Shown one piece after another: positions 17,824 through 27,102 of a DNA stretch of 64,000 nucleotides. Origin of the DNA: Marinobacter daqiaonensis (lineage in GTDB: Bacteria > Pseudomonadota > Gammaproteobacteria > Pseudomonadales > Oleiphilaceae). The translations under genes and the position numbers were made by a program. The first letter of the stretch is position 1, and every line of letters begins with the position of its first letter. The stretch is taken from contig NZ_FOYW01000001.1 of the NCBI RefSeq assembly GCF_900115285.1, positions 2,453,272 through 2,517,271 of the forward strand. The letters run 5' to 3'. The notes beneath the pieces are model-generated. The model worked only from the letters and a program-made list of their open reading frames with translations. It made no database searches and was not told the DNA's origin.

Positions 17824-19410
17824 ATGAGTGCGGTCGCAGATACCCATGCCCAGGATCATCATCATGGTCCCGCCAAAGGCATGACCCGGTGGCTGTTAAC
17901 CACCAATCACAAAGATATCGGGTCCATGTACCTGATCTTCAGCTTTGCCATGTTCCTCCTCGGGGGGAGCATGGCAATGGTCATTCGGGCTGAGCTGTTC
18001 CAGCCGGGTCTCCAGATCGTGGAGCCCGAATTTTTCAACCAGATGACCACCATGCATGGGCTTATCATGGTATTCGGCGCGGTCATGCCTGCTTTCGTGG
18101 GTCTGGCCAACTGGATGCTGCCGCTGATGGTGGGGGCGCCCGACATGGCCCTGCCGCGGATGAACAACTGGAGTTTCTGGCTGCTGCCGGCGGCGTTCCT
18201 GATGCTGGTGTCCACCCTGTTCATGCAGGGCGGCGCCCCCAACTTCGGCTGGACCTTCTACGCGCCCCTGTCGACGACCTACGGGCCGCCAAGCACGACC
18301 TTCTTCATCTTTGCCGTCCATATCATGGGTATTTCCTCCATCATGGGCGCCATCAACGTCATCGCCACCATCCTCAACATGCGGGCGCCGGGCATGACCC
18401 TGATGAAGATGCCCCTGTTTGTATGGACCTGGCTGATTACCGCCTTCCTGCTGATTGCTGTCATGCCGGTACTGGCTGGCGTGGTCACCATGATGCTCAT
18501 GGACATCAACTTCGGCACCAGTTTCTTTGATGCCGCCGGCGGCGGTGACCCGGTCCTGTTCCAGCATGTGTTCTGGTTCTTTGGTCATCCTGAGGTCTAT
18601 ATCATGATCCTGCCGGCATTCGGGGTGGTTTCCCACATCATCCCCGCATTCGCCCGCAAGCCCCTGTTCGGCTATGCCTCCATGGTATATGCGGTAGGTG
18701 CCATCGCCCTCCTCTCATTCCTGGTTTGGGCCCATCACATGTTTACCGTGGGCATTCCCATCTTCGGGCAGCTGTTCTTCATGTATGCCACCATGCTGAT
18801 TGCCGTGCCAACCGGGGTGAAAGTATTCAACTGGGTGGCAACCATGTTCCGGGGATCCATGACGTTCGAGACCCCCATGCTGTTCTCGGTAGCCTTCGTC
18901 ATACTGTTTACCATCGGCGGGTTCTCGGGCCTGATGCTGGCCATTGCACCGGCGGATTTCCAGTATCATGACACCTATTTCGTGGTGGCCCATTTCCACT
19001 ACGTCCTGGTACCTGGTGCGATCTTCGGCATTTTCGCGGCCGCCTACTACTGGTTGCCCAAGTGGACTGGCACCATGTACGACGAAACCCTGGGCAAAAC
19101 CCATTTCTGGCTGTCTTTCGTGGGCATGAACCTAGCCTTCTTCCCGATGCACTTCCTCGGCCTGGCCGGGATGCCCCGCCGTATCCCCGACTATGCCCTG
19201 CAGTTTGCCGACTTCAACATGGTATCCAGCGTGGGTGCCTTCATGTTCGGTGCTACCCAGCTGCTGTTCCTGTTCATCGTGGTTAAGTGTGTCAGGGGCT
19301 ATGGGGAAAAGGCCTCGGCCAAACCCTGGGAGGGAGCCGAGGGGCTGGAGTGGACCGTGCCGTCGCCGGCGCCCTACCACACCTTTGCCACTCCACCTGA
19401 CGTGAAATAG
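17824..19410 (+). CDS. ctaD: Cytochrome c oxidase subunit I
   Basis: Catalytic heme-copper subunit of the aa3-type oxidase, 528 residues with twelve predicted helices. It reduces oxygen to water and pumps protons. FGHPEVYIMILPAFG contains the CuB histidine and the cross-linked tyrosine; HHMFTVG supplies further CuB ligands and HFHYVL the heme ligands. The N-terminus is histidine-rich (THAQDHHHG). It lies 91 bases after coxB in the same direction and is followed by cox11. Confidence 0.98.
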   Translation: MSAVADTHAQDHHHGPAKGMTRWLLTTNHKDIGSMYLIFSFAMFLLGGSMAMVIRAELFQPGLQIVEPEFFNQMTTMHGLIMVFGAVMPAFVGLANWMLPLMVGAPDMALPRMNNWSFWLLPAAFLMLVSTLFMQGGAPNFGWTFYAPLSTTYGPPSTTFFIFAVHIMGISSIMGAINVIATILNMRAPGMTLMKMPLFVWTWLITAFLLIAVMPVLAGVVTMMLMDINFGTSFFDAAGGGDPVLFQHVFWFFGHPEVYIMILPAFGVVSHIIPAFARKPLFGYASMVYAVGAIALLSFLVWAHHMFTVGIPIFGQLFFMYATMLIAVPTGVKVFNWVATMFRGSMTFETPMLFSVAFVILFTIGGFSGLMLAIAPADFQYHDTYFVVAHFHYVLVPGAIFGIFAAAYYWLPKWTGTMYDETLGKTHFWLSFVGMNLAFFPMHFLGLAGMPRRIPDYALQFADFNMVSSVGAFMFGATQLLFLFIVVKCVRGYGEKASAKPWEGAEGLEWTVPSPAPYHTFATPPDVK

Positions 19411-19439
19411 GCAGCGGTCGCTGAAAAGGGGTACCGTTC

Positions 19440-20039
19440 ATGGCATCAACACCGCAAAACAATGGTCGATCTTCCAATACCCGGGTCGTCGCCTGGTGTC
19501 TTGGGGGTGTCATCGGAATGTTCGGGTTTGGCTTTGCCATGGTGCCCCTCTATGACGTCTTCTGTGAGATCACGGGCATCAATGGCAAGACCGCCGGTCG
19601 TTATGAGTCCACCCAGGCGACGGAAGCGGACGTGAACCGGACGGTAACCGTTCAGTTCACCGCCCAGAACGGACCGGACATGCCCTGGGTTTTCAAACCG
19701 GAGGTTCGAAGCATCAAGGTTCATCCGGGGGAGGCGATAACGGTTAACTTCATCGCCGAAAACCCGACCACCAGAACGATGGTTGGCCAGGCGGTTCCAA
19801 GTCTGGCGCCATCCGAAGGTACCGGATATTTCCACAAGACCGAATGTTTCTGCTTCAACCAGCAGCAGCTGGAGGCGGGTGAGCGGGTGGAGATGCCCCT
19901 GGTCTTCATCGTCGACAGGGCATTACCGGACACCATCCACAAGCTGACGCTGTCCTACACCCTGTACGACCAGAAGCTGGAAGTGCCGGCGGCCGAAACC
20001 GCAGCGAGTGAAAGTACAACAACAAACAGAAACGGATAG
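19440..20039 (+). CDS. ctaG: Cytochrome c oxidase assembly protein CtaG/Cox11 (CuB insertion)
   Basis: Copper chaperone that loads CuB into subunit I, 199 residues. One N-terminal membrane helix is followed by a periplasmic immunoglobulin-like domain. The copper-binding CFCF motif sits in HKTECFCFNQQQLEAGE, and the family sequence VPLYDVFCEITGINGKT follows the helix. Placed between ctaD and coxC as in many proteobacteria. Confidence 0.97.
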   Translation: MASTPQNNGRSSNTRVVAWCLGGVIGMFGFGFAMVPLYDVFCEITGINGKTAGRYESTQATEADVNRTVTVQFTAQNGPDMPWVFKPEVRSIKVHPGEAITVNFIAENPTTRTMVGQAVPSLAPSEGTGYFHKTECFCFNQQQLEAGERVEMPLVFIVDRALPDTIHKLTLSYTLYDQKLEVPAAETAASESTTTNRNG

Positions 20040-20068
20040 GCCACCGGAACAGGCCTCTGGAGACAAGC

Positions 20069-20956
20069 ATGGCGAACAACCAGACGTATTATGTACCTGA
20101 ACAGAGCAAGTGGCCCATTGTGGCCACCATCGGGATGTTCCTCCTCATGTATGGGGTGGCATCCATCATGGTCAACAACTCACAGGGAGAACCCACCCAG
20201 GCGTCCTGGTTCATGTTTCTGGCCGGAGCCCTGGTGATGGTCTACATGCTGTTCGGCTGGTTCGGGTCGGTGATCCGCGAGAGCCGGGCGGGCCTGTACA
20301 GTGAGCAGATGGACCGCTCCTTCCGGTGGGGCATGGCCTGGTTCATCTTCTCGGAAGTGATGTTCTTCGCGGCCTTCTTCGGCGCTCTGTTCTATGTACG
20401 GGTGTTTGTGGTGCCATGGCTCGGCGGCGAAGGCGACAAGGGCACAAGCGCCATGCTGTGGGAAGGCTTCCAGGCTAACTGGCCGCTGATCAATACTCCG
20501 AATCCGGAAGCCTATCCGCCACCAGATGGCATTATCGGACCCTGGGGGCTGCCGCTGATCAACACCATCCTGCTGGTGACCTCCTCATTCACCATTACTG
20601 TGGCCCATCACGCCCTCAAGGAAGACAACCGCAAGAAAGTGAAAATCTGGCTTGGCGCCACCATTGTGCTGGCTCTGGTTTTCCTGGGCCTTCAGGCTGA
20701 GGAATATGTCCATGCCTACCAGGATCTCAACCTGACGCTGCAGTCCGGGATCTACGGCAGCACCTTCTTCATGCTGACGGGTTTCCACGGTGCCCACGTG
20801 ATCCTGGGGACCCTGATCCTGATCGTCATGATGGTGCGGATCCAGAAAGGTCATTTCACCGGTGACAATCATTTCGGGTTCGAAGCCGCCAGCTGGTACT
20901 GGCACTTTGTCGACGTCGTCTGGCTGGGTCTGTTTGTGTTTGTCTATGTTATCTGA
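20069..20956 (+). CDS. coxC: Cytochrome c oxidase subunit III
   Basis: Seven-helix subunit III that stabilises the oxidase, 295 residues. Visible family segments are WFIFSEVMFFAAFFGALFY, LLVTSSFTITVAHHAL, GFHGAHVILG and the terminal SWYWHFVDVVWLGLFV. It is the last gene of the first oxidase transcript; a hairpin at 20975-21005 follows it, then a convergent DUF2909 gene. Confidence 0.97.
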   Translation: MANNQTYYVPEQSKWPIVATIGMFLLMYGVASIMVNNSQGEPTQASWFMFLAGALVMVYMLFGWFGSVIRESRAGLYSEQMDRSFRWGMAWFIFSEVMFFAAFFGALFYVRVFVVPWLGGEGDKGTSAMLWEGFQANWPLINTPNPEAYPPPDGIIGPWGLPLINTILLVTSSFTITVAHHALKEDNRKKVKIWLGATIVLALVFLGLQAEEYVHAYQDLNLTLQSGIYGSTFFMLTGFHGAHVILGTLILIVMMVRIQKGHFTGDNHFGFEAASWYWHFVDVVWLGLFVFVYVI

Positions 20957-20974
20957 CCCGAGCCGCCGGTAATC

Positions 20975-21005
20975 CTGCACCCGGCAGCGATGCTGGCGGG
21001 TGCAG
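20975..21005. terminator. Strong hairpin after coxC, no T-tract
   Basis: CTGCACCCG (20975-20983) pairs perfectly with CGGGTGCAG (20997-21005), and an inner CAGC-GAT-GCTG stem extends it. It lies between convergent coxC and DUF2909 and could protect or end either message, but without a T-run it is not a classic intrinsic terminator. Confidence 0.45.
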
Positions 21006-21010
21006 CCGGC

Positions 21011-21223
21011 TCAGTGATAGGGGGTGGGGTTCAGGCTGAGGCCGCCCTGCCACAGGGCCAGCAGGATCACCGCCAGGAGCAGGATGCTCAGCACGACCCT
21101 GACCGCCAGTGAATTCACCACCCGCCGTCGGTTACCATCGTCCTTGATGAGGAAGAAGAGGCCACTGAACAGGCTGACGATGATTGCCAGCATCAGGATG
21201 ACGATGAGTACTTTGAGAAGCAT
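21011..21223 (-). CDS. Twin transmembrane protein, DUF2909 family
   Basis: A 70-residue protein with two hydrophobic helices separated by KDDGNRRRVVNSLAVRV, as in DUF2909 proteins that commonly sit inside cytochrome oxidase clusters. It is on the minus strand between coxC and the SURF1 gene, which are both plus. A role in oxidase assembly is suggested only by position. Confidence 0.88.
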   Translation of the reverse strand: MLLKVLIVILMLAIIVSLFSGLFFLIKDDGNRRRVVNSLAVRVVLSILLLAVILLALWQGGLSLNPTPYH

Positions 21224-21297
21224 GGGCCCTGTCTCCGGGATGGCTGTCCATTATTCCTGTCTTCAGAAAGGCTACGAACCTGTGACTATAACAGAGC

Positions 21298-22026
21298 ATG
21301 TCGGATCTTGAATCCCGCGGGCGCACCTGGGTGTTTGACTGGCGCCTGCTCCTGTTTGCCGGGGTATTCCTGCCGCTGTTACTGGGGCTCGGTACCTGGC
21401 AACTGAGCCGGGCGGAGGAGAAAAAGGAACTTCTGGCCCAGTGGTCAGACCCGAGCGAGACCGAAGCCTGGGGCAACCTGAGTGAGTCGGCAGGAAAAGC
21501 CGGGCGCCCCGTGATTGCGGCGGGAGAATACAGTCGCTACAGCTGGCTCCTGGACAACCGGACCCGGGACGGTGTGCCGGGATACGAGGTGCTTACCCTG
21601 TTTTACCCGCGGCAGGGTCCGTCGGTGGTGGTCAACCGGGGCTGGGTAAAGGCGGAGCGCCGCCGCAGCGAACTGCCTGCTGTTGGCATTCCCGCCGGCC
21701 CCGTGGAAATCCGTGGGCGTATCGCCGGGTACCCCGAACCTCCTGTCCTGGCCGGGGCGGCCGCCGGCGCCGATACCGGTTCGGAGGGCTGGCCCCGCCG
21801 GGTTCAGGCACTTCCCCGCGAGATTGTGGCGAAACAGGCGCCGGAGGTGGCTGACCGGATTCTCCGGCTCGAGAACCCCGCACAACCGGGAGCCTTCCGG
21901 GCTGACTGGGAACCCGATATGATGGGTCCTCAGACTCACTATGGTTATGCCCTGCAGTGGTTTTCCCTGGCAGTGGCGCTCATCATACTGACAATAATAG
22001 CGAGCTATCGTAAGCAGGAGTCCTGA
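21298..22026 (+). CDS. SURF1 family cytochrome oxidase assembly protein
   Basis: A 242-residue inner-membrane protein with one helix near each end and a periplasmic loop, the SURF1/Shy1 layout. The family stretch LLGLGTWQLSRAEEKKEL follows the first helix, and the C-terminal part has THYGYALQWFSLAVAL. SURF1 proteins assist heme A insertion into subunit I. It starts the second oxidase transcript and abuts the next gene directly. Confidence 0.95.
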   Translation: MSDLESRGRTWVFDWRLLLFAGVFLPLLLGLGTWQLSRAEEKKELLAQWSDPSETEAWGNLSESAGKAGRPVIAAGEYSRYSWLLDNRTRDGVPGYEVLTLFYPRQGPSVVVNRGWVKAERRRSELPAVGIPAGPVEIRGRIAGYPEPPVLAGAAAGADTGSEGWPRRVQALPREIVAKQAPEVADRILRLENPAQPGAFRADWEPDMMGPQTHYGYALQWFSLAVALIILTIIASYRKQES

Positions 22027-22659
22027 ATGACCGACATCACCGCCCGCCAGCAGGAAGCCGAACCCACCGCGGATCAGGTCCGTCGTGGGCGCCGCACTGC
22101 ACTGATCCTCTTTGCCATCGGTTTCGGGCCCATGATTTTCGCCACAATCATGTATTACACAGGCTGGCTGCACCCCGAGAGCCGCAGTAATCATGGCGAA
22201 CTGATCCTGCCTGCCGTTCCTGTTGAACAACTGAATCTCGCTGGCGCCGATGGGGACCCGTTGGAGCAGCGCTTCGGACCTCTTCTCCATGAGCCAAAGT
22301 GGATGATGATTGTCGTCGCCGAGACCTGTGGCAGCGATTGCGAGCGCCTCATGTATCTGGCGCGCCAGGTGAATATTGCTTTGGGAAAGAACGCCAATCG
22401 CATGGGCCGGGGAGCCTGGATAGGGGAGATTCCCGAGGAACTGCAGACCCGCTGGCGCTCCGAGTACAGCTCCATGGAGCGCCTCAGGCTTGTGGGTGAG
22501 GGAGCCTCCTGGCCGAACGGGATCGACCCTGCCGAAGAGTCACGCATCCTGCTGGTCGATCCCTTTGGCAACGTGATGATGCATTACGGTACTGAACACA
22601 CGGGCAAGGAAATGCTTGAAGATCTCAAGCATCTGATGAAGCTGTCCCAGATTGGCTGA
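22027..22659 (+). CDS. Membrane-anchored thioredoxin-fold protein with CxxxC motif (SCO-like)
   Basis: A 210-residue protein with one N-terminal helix (about residues 23-45) and a soluble domain facing the periplasm. ETCGSDC contains a CxxxC pair (Cys101, Cys105), as in SCO copper chaperones, and a later MMHYGTEH supplies histidines where SCO has its third ligand. Overall similarity to SCO is low. It begins on the base after the SURF1 stop and precedes heme A synthase, so a role in oxidase copper or thiol chemistry is a reasonable inference. Confidence 0.8.
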   Translation: MTDITARQQEAEPTADQVRRGRRTALILFAIGFGPMIFATIMYYTGWLHPESRSNHGELILPAVPVEQLNLAGADGDPLEQRFGPLLHEPKWMMIVVAETCGSDCERLMYLARQVNIALGKNANRMGRGAWIGEIPEELQTRWRSEYSSMERLRLVGEGASWPNGIDPAEESRILLVDPFGNVMMHYGTEHTGKEMLEDLKHLMKLSQIG

Positions 22660-22707
22660 TCTATACCGGACAGGCGTGGTCCTGGCGGATGGATAAGCCC
22701 GGTTGAT

Positions 22708-23826
22708 GTGAACAAGGTAACCATCGTGAAAGAAGAACAACAATTGTCCAGTGACCAGCACGTCCGAAAGACCATGGCCCGATGGGCCCTGATTGCGGCG
22801 GTATTCACCGTTGTAGTGGTGATGCTCGGCGCCTGGACCCGACTCGTGGATGCCGGCCTGGGATGTCCTGACTGGCCCGGCTGCTACGGCTTTCTGACGG
22901 TACCCCAGAGCGAGTCCAGTATTGCCATCGCCAATGCCCGCTTTCCCGATTCGCCAGTGGATGTGGCCAAGGGCTGGCCAGAGATGATCCATCGGTACGC
23001 CGCGGGCACCCTGGGCCTGATTGTGTTCGGGCTTGCCATTTACGCTGTCCGTAACCGCAGGGCGGGTATCCCGGTCAAGTTGCCGGTGTTTACCGCGGCG
23101 TTTATCGTTCTGCAGGCCCTGTTTGGCATGTGGACGGTGACCCTGCAGCTCTGGCCCAAGGTGGTGGCTCTGCACCTGCTGGGTGGTTTCACCACCCTCA
23201 GTCTGCTTACCCTGCTGAATTTCCGCCTGCGGGCACGACGCAAGCCATTACCGGCCAGGCGGCAAAGCGCGCTGGCCCGGCTCAGGCCCTGGGTCTACGG
23301 TGGCCTCGCCCTGGTTGTTATGCAGATTGCCCTGGGCGCCTGGACTGCGGCCAACTACGCCGCCGTGGCCTGCCCCGACCTGCCTACCTGTCAGGGCCAG
23401 TGGTGGCCGGAGGACATGGACTTCAGCCACGGCTTTGACATTCTCCAGACCATCGGACCCAACTATCTGGGGGGGCAGCTCACCGCCGACGGTCGTGTGG
23501 CCATCCACTTCAGCCATCGCCTGGGGGCCCTGGTTGTCCTGGGTTACTTCATCTTTCTGCTGCTCGCACTCTGGCGTCAGGTACGGGGAACCCATCTCCA
23601 GTTCATGGTGCTCTTGACCGCGGGGGCACTGGTCGTGCAGATTGGGCTGGGTGTCGCCAACGTTGCCTTCCACATTCCGCTGTCCATAGCCGTTGCCCAT
23701 AACGCCATGGGGGCAGGGCTGCTGTTGACGGTTATTCACGTGCTGTGGCGAATACACGGCTACAGGCCACAACCGGTCGCAGAACCGGAACAAAAAACAA
23801 CAAATTCTCGCGAGGTACCCGCATGA
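22708..23826 (+). CDS. ctaA: Heme A synthase (COX15/CtaA family)
   Basis: Inner-membrane enzyme that oxidises the C8 methyl of heme O to the formyl group of heme A, 372 residues with eight predicted helices. WTRLVDAGLGCPDWPGCYG and the later NYAAVACPDLPTCQGQWWP are the paired cysteine loops of this family, with heme histidines in EMIHRYAAGTLG and HFSHRLGALVV. The start is uncertain: the GTG at 22708 has a weak site, and a GTG at 22726 with AAGG upstream is equally possible. Its stop overlaps the cyoE start (ATGA). Confidence 0.95.
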   Translation: MNKVTIVKEEQQLSSDQHVRKTMARWALIAAVFTVVVVMLGAWTRLVDAGLGCPDWPGCYGFLTVPQSESSIAIANARFPDSPVDVAKGWPEMIHRYAAGTLGLIVFGLAIYAVRNRRAGIPVKLPVFTAAFIVLQALFGMWTVTLQLWPKVVALHLLGGFTTLSLLTLLNFRLRARRKPLPARRQSALARLRPWVYGGLALVVMQIALGAWTAANYAAVACPDLPTCQGQWWPEDMDFSHGFDILQTIGPNYLGGQLTADGRVAIHFSHRLGALVVLGYFIFLLLALWRQVRGTHLQFMVLLTAGALVVQIGLGVANVAFHIPLSIAVAHNAMGAGLLLTVIHVLWRIHGYRPQPVAEPEQKTTNSREVPA

Positions 23827-24734
23827 GTAACCAGGCCAAGGCCATTGCCGCCGAACCCGGAGTCAGCCGCTCCCTTTCCTGGCGTGACTTTCTGGAGCTG
23901 ACCAAGCCCCGGGTGGTGGCGCTGATGATTCTTACCTCGGTCATCGGCATGTTGCTGGCGGCCCCAGGGGTACCTGGATGGAGCGTACTAGTGTTCGGCA
24001 ATCTGGGCATTGCCCTGCTGGCCGGTGCTGCCGCCGTGGTCAATCATGTGGTGGACCAGAAGATCGACACGGTCATGGCCCGTACCCGCAAGCGTCCGGT
24101 GGCTACAGGGCGTATCAGCCCGCTGGACGCGATTCTGTTCGCTACGGTGCTTGCCCTTTCCGGAATGATGATCCTGATGTGGCAGGTCAACGCCCTGACC
24201 GCCTGGCTTACCCTGGCGTCGCTGGTGGGTTACGCAGGCGTCTATACTCTCTTCCTCAAGCGCGCCACGCCCCAGAACATCGTGATTGGCGGTCTCGCCG
24301 GCGCCATGCCGCCGCTACTGGGCTGGACCGCGGTTACCGGTCAGGTGGACGGCCATGCCCTGCTGCTGGTGCTGATCATTTTTGCCTGGACCCCTCCCCA
24401 TTTCTGGGCGCTGGCGATCCATCGCAAGGAAGAGTACGCGAAAGCCGGAATTCCCATGCTACCGGTCACCCACGGCAACCGCTACACCGAGCTGCATATT
24501 CTGCTGTACACCCTGATGCTGCTGGCGGTCACCCTGCTACCTTTTGCCACAGGTATGTCCGGCTGGATCTATCTGGCGGGGTCCGTCCTACTTGGGTTAC
24601 GCTTTCTGCAATACTCGGTACGTCTGCTTCGTGGCGACGACCGCCGGGTGGCGCTGGCAACCTTCAAGTACTCGATCACTTACCTGATGGCCCTTTTCGT
24701 GGTGTTGCTGGTGGACCACTTCTTCTATTTCTGA
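23823..24734 (+). CDS. cyoE: Protoheme IX farnesyltransferase (heme O synthase)
   Basis: UbiA-superfamily membrane enzyme that attaches a farnesyl group to heme B to make heme O, 303 residues. NHVVDQKIDTVMARTRKRP is the first aspartate-rich prenyl-diphosphate site, and FAWTPPHFWALAI the conserved late motif. The ATG overlaps the heme A synthase stop, so both steps of heme A synthesis are translationally coupled. Confidence 0.97.
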   Translation: MSNQAKAIAAEPGVSRSLSWRDFLELTKPRVVALMILTSVIGMLLAAPGVPGWSVLVFGNLGIALLAGAAAVVNHVVDQKIDTVMARTRKRPVATGRISPLDAILFATVLALSGMMILMWQVNALTAWLTLASLVGYAGVYTLFLKRATPQNIVIGGLAGAMPPLLGWTAVTGQVDGHALLLVLIIFAWTPPHFWALAIHRKEEYAKAGIPMLPVTHGNRYTELHILLYTLMLLAVTLLPFATGMSGWIYLAGSVLLGLRFLQYSVRLLRGDDRRVALATFKYSITYLMALFVVLLVDHFFYF

Positions 24735-24743
24735 TGCATCGGG

Positions 24744-24769
24744 CCCGGCCGGCTCTGACGCCGGCCGGG
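24744..24769 (+). other. Intercistronic hairpin between cyoE and the SCO gene
   Basis: CCCGGCCGG (24744-24752) pairs with CCGGCCGGG (24761-24769) around an eight-base loop. There is no T-tract. It may stabilise the upstream message or modulate read-through into the SCO gene. Confidence 0.5.
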
Positions 24770-24790
24770 TCTCCCTGAACCGGAGTCACC

Positions 24791-25453
24791 ATGAATCGCT
24801 CAGTCCGGCGAACGCTCGTACTGTTACTGCTCGTTGTTGCCCTGATATTCGGCCTGGTGGTGAGCCAGCAGATGCGCACCGCCAGTGAGGAACCCCCGCC
24901 GGCCCCGGATCTCAGCGCCCTGAACACCTACGTCTATAACGAACCCCGGACGCTGACACCGTTCTCTCTCACCGGTGACACCGGCGAAACCGTCACTCTG
25001 GAGGACCTCAAGGGTGGCTGGACCTTTGTTTTCGTCGGCTACACCCACTGCCCCGACATCTGTCCGGCCACCATGTCCACCCTGCGTCGGTTCAGTCGTG
25101 AACTCCCCCCTGAGTTGCCGGAGCCGGAGTTCCTGCTGGTCAGTGCCGACCCCCAGCGGGACACACCGGAGCGACTTCAGGAGTACCTGGACTTTTTCGG
25201 GGAAGATTTCCACGGTCTCACCGGCGATATTGATGAACTGCGTGAGTTGGCCAGGAGCGTCAACGCGGTATTCGTCCATCGTGACGATGGCGACGGTAAC
25301 AACCTGGTGGATCACAGTGGCCACCTGACCCTGCTCGATCCGGAAGGCCGGATGGTGGCCGTCATCCAGCCACCCCACGAACCGGACAAGCTGATCAGGG
25401 CTTACCGTCAGATCTACCAGTGGGCCCGTGAAAATCACCCCCGCGCCGGCTGA
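24791..25453 (+). CDS. SCO1/SenC family copper chaperone
   Basis: A 220-residue membrane-anchored thioredoxin-fold protein that delivers copper to CuA of subunit II. The anchor is at residues 8-25; THCPDICPATM holds Cys87 and Cys91, and the histidine in VDHSGHLTLLD completes the copper site. It closes the oxidase assembly transcript. Confidence 0.96.
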   Translation: MNRSVRRTLVLLLLVVALIFGLVVSQQMRTASEEPPPAPDLSALNTYVYNEPRTLTPFSLTGDTGETVTLEDLKGGWTFVFVGYTHCPDICPATMSTLRRFSRELPPELPEPEFLLVSADPQRDTPERLQEYLDFFGEDFHGLTGDIDELRELARSVNAVFVHRDDGDGNNLVDHSGHLTLLDPEGRMVAVIQPPHEPDKLIRAYRQIYQWARENHPRAG

Positions 25454-25507
25454 TCCGGCGTGGCTCTCACTCCCGCAGGATATTCCTGCCCGACCCGAGG
25501 ACAATCA

Positions 25508-25807
25508 ATGCTGTATATCCGCGCCATTCTCCATGTGAAACCCGAGCAGAGGGAAACCCTGCTGGAAGCCGCCCGGCCCTGTATCGATGCGACCCTGCAG
25601 GAGCCAGGCTGCCAGGAATACGAGCTGCATATCAGTCTCTCCGACCCCAACCGCCTGGTCTTCATGGAAGTGTGGGAGTCCGAGGACTGCCTCGAGCCCC
25701 ACCGCAAGAGCGATCACATGAGGGCCTTTGGCAAGGTCGCCGCAGGCTGCCTGGCGGCGCCACCAAGGATCGAGTACATTACCCCGGCCAAGGTCGATGT
25801 GAAGTAA
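25508..25807 (+). CDS. Antibiotic biosynthesis monooxygenase (ABM) domain protein
   Basis: A 99-residue dimeric alpha-beta barrel protein beginning MLYIRAILHVKPEQRETLL, with the ABM motifs EPGCQEYELHIS and FMEVWES followed by HMRAFGK. The ATG follows GAGGACAATC. Members include quinol monooxygenases and proteins of unknown use, so the substrate cannot be named. Confidence 0.88.
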   Translation: MLYIRAILHVKPEQRETLLEAARPCIDATLQEPGCQEYELHISLSDPNRLVFMEVWESEDCLEPHRKSDHMRAFGKVAAGCLAAPPRIEYITPAKVDVK

Positions 25808-25854
25808 CCAACCGTTTTCGGGCGCCAGCCCCGTGGTGTAGCGATGACTGAGAG

Positions 25855-27057
25855 ATGACAGATTCCCGGATAACTCCCAGCCCCCGGGAGCTGGCCACAG
25901 TCTTGGTGGCGGGCGCTGTCATCCTGCTGGTGGTCCACGCCCTGGGGCGCTTTATCTATACGCCCCTGCTGCCCTACCTGGTAGGGGACGGCCTGCTGAC
26001 CCCCAGCGAGGGGGCCTCCGTGGCCACGTGGAACTACCTCGGTTACCTGATCGGTGCGCTGCTGGCGATCCGCTGGTACCGGCCGGACCATATCCGGAAG
26101 GCATTGCCCATCGCGATGCTGGTCCACGTCGTGATCACGTTGCTGCAGACCCAGGTAGAAGCGGTGGCAGGGCTCTCAGCCCTGCGACTGGTCAACGGCA
26201 TTGCCAACGGCGTGGTCTTTGTCCAGGCACCGGCCCTGATCCTGGAGTGGCTGGTGCGCCGGAACCGAGCTTCCAGCAGCGGTCTGGTCTATGTCGGCGT
26301 GGGCGTAGGCCTGTTACTGTCCAGTTTTCTGGTCACCGGCACGGCCGATCTGCTGTCCGGCCCGGCCCGCTGGTGGCCGGCCGCGCTGCTGTCCATTCCC
26401 CTGGCCTGGTGGGCAACCCGTCGCCTGCTGATCCTGGACGTGCCGGCCCGGATCCAGCGGGAGGATGGCTCCTTTGCGGAAAAAGGTCCCCTGCTGGACC
26501 GTGCTTCCATCCCCCTCTTCCTGTCCTACGCGGGCGCCGGGATGGGTTATATCCTGCCCATGACGTTCCTGCCCCTGCTCACCAAGACCCAGTTGCCGGA
26601 AGGTCACTGGCTGGTGGATGGCTCGTGGCTGTTCGTGGCTCTCGTCACCATACCCACGCCCATTCTCTGGAGCTACCTTGGTTCGCGGATGGGCGATCTT
26701 AGGGCCCTGCGGCTCAACTACCTGATCCAGTTCCTGGGGGCACTCTCGGTTGTGATATGGCCAGGTCCCACTGGCATCATCCTCTGTGCTCTGCTGGTTG
26801 GCAGCACGTTCGTGGGAACGGTACTGCTGACCCAGCGCATTGGCCGCGCTCTCCACCCCCACCAGGGTCCGCGTCTGTCCGCCGCCATGGTGGCGTTGTA
26901 CAGCGTGACCCAGATGGCGGGCCCGTGGCTGACGCGGCAGTGGCTGGAGGCCGGCGGGACCCTGATCGGTGCTTTCAGCCTGGGAGCCGTCGCCCTGGGC
27001 CTGGGCCTGTTCTTCGCCCTGTTCGTGCCCCACCCGGAAGATTGGCACGGCCGCTGA
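25855..27057 (+). CDS. MFS transporter, YbfB/YjiJ family
   Basis: An inner-membrane protein of 400 residues with about twelve helices in the YbfB/YjiJ branch of the major facilitator superfamily. The N-terminal LGRFIYTPLLPYLVGDGLLT and NYLGYLIGALLAI segments are characteristic. No substrate is established for the family. Confidence 0.88.
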   Translation: MTDSRITPSPRELATVLVAGAVILLVVHALGRFIYTPLLPYLVGDGLLTPSEGASVATWNYLGYLIGALLAIRWYRPDHIRKALPIAMLVHVVITLLQTQVEAVAGLSALRLVNGIANGVVFVQAPALILEWLVRRNRASSSGLVYVGVGVGLLLSSFLVTGTADLLSGPARWWPAALLSIPLAWWATRRLLILDVPARIQREDGSFAEKGPLLDRASIPLFLSYAGAGMGYILPMTFLPLLTKTQLPEGHWLVDGSWLFVALVTIPTPILWSYLGSRMGDLRALRLNYLIQFLGALSVVIWPGPTGIILCALLVGSTFVGTVLLTQRIGRALHPHQGPRLSAAMVALYSVTQMAGPWLTRQWLEAGGTLIGAFSLGAVALGLGLFFALFVPHPEDWHGR

Positions 27058-27102
27058 TTCCGGTTAGCCTCGGATTCACCGATTCATTGCCGGCGTACGA
27101 TC

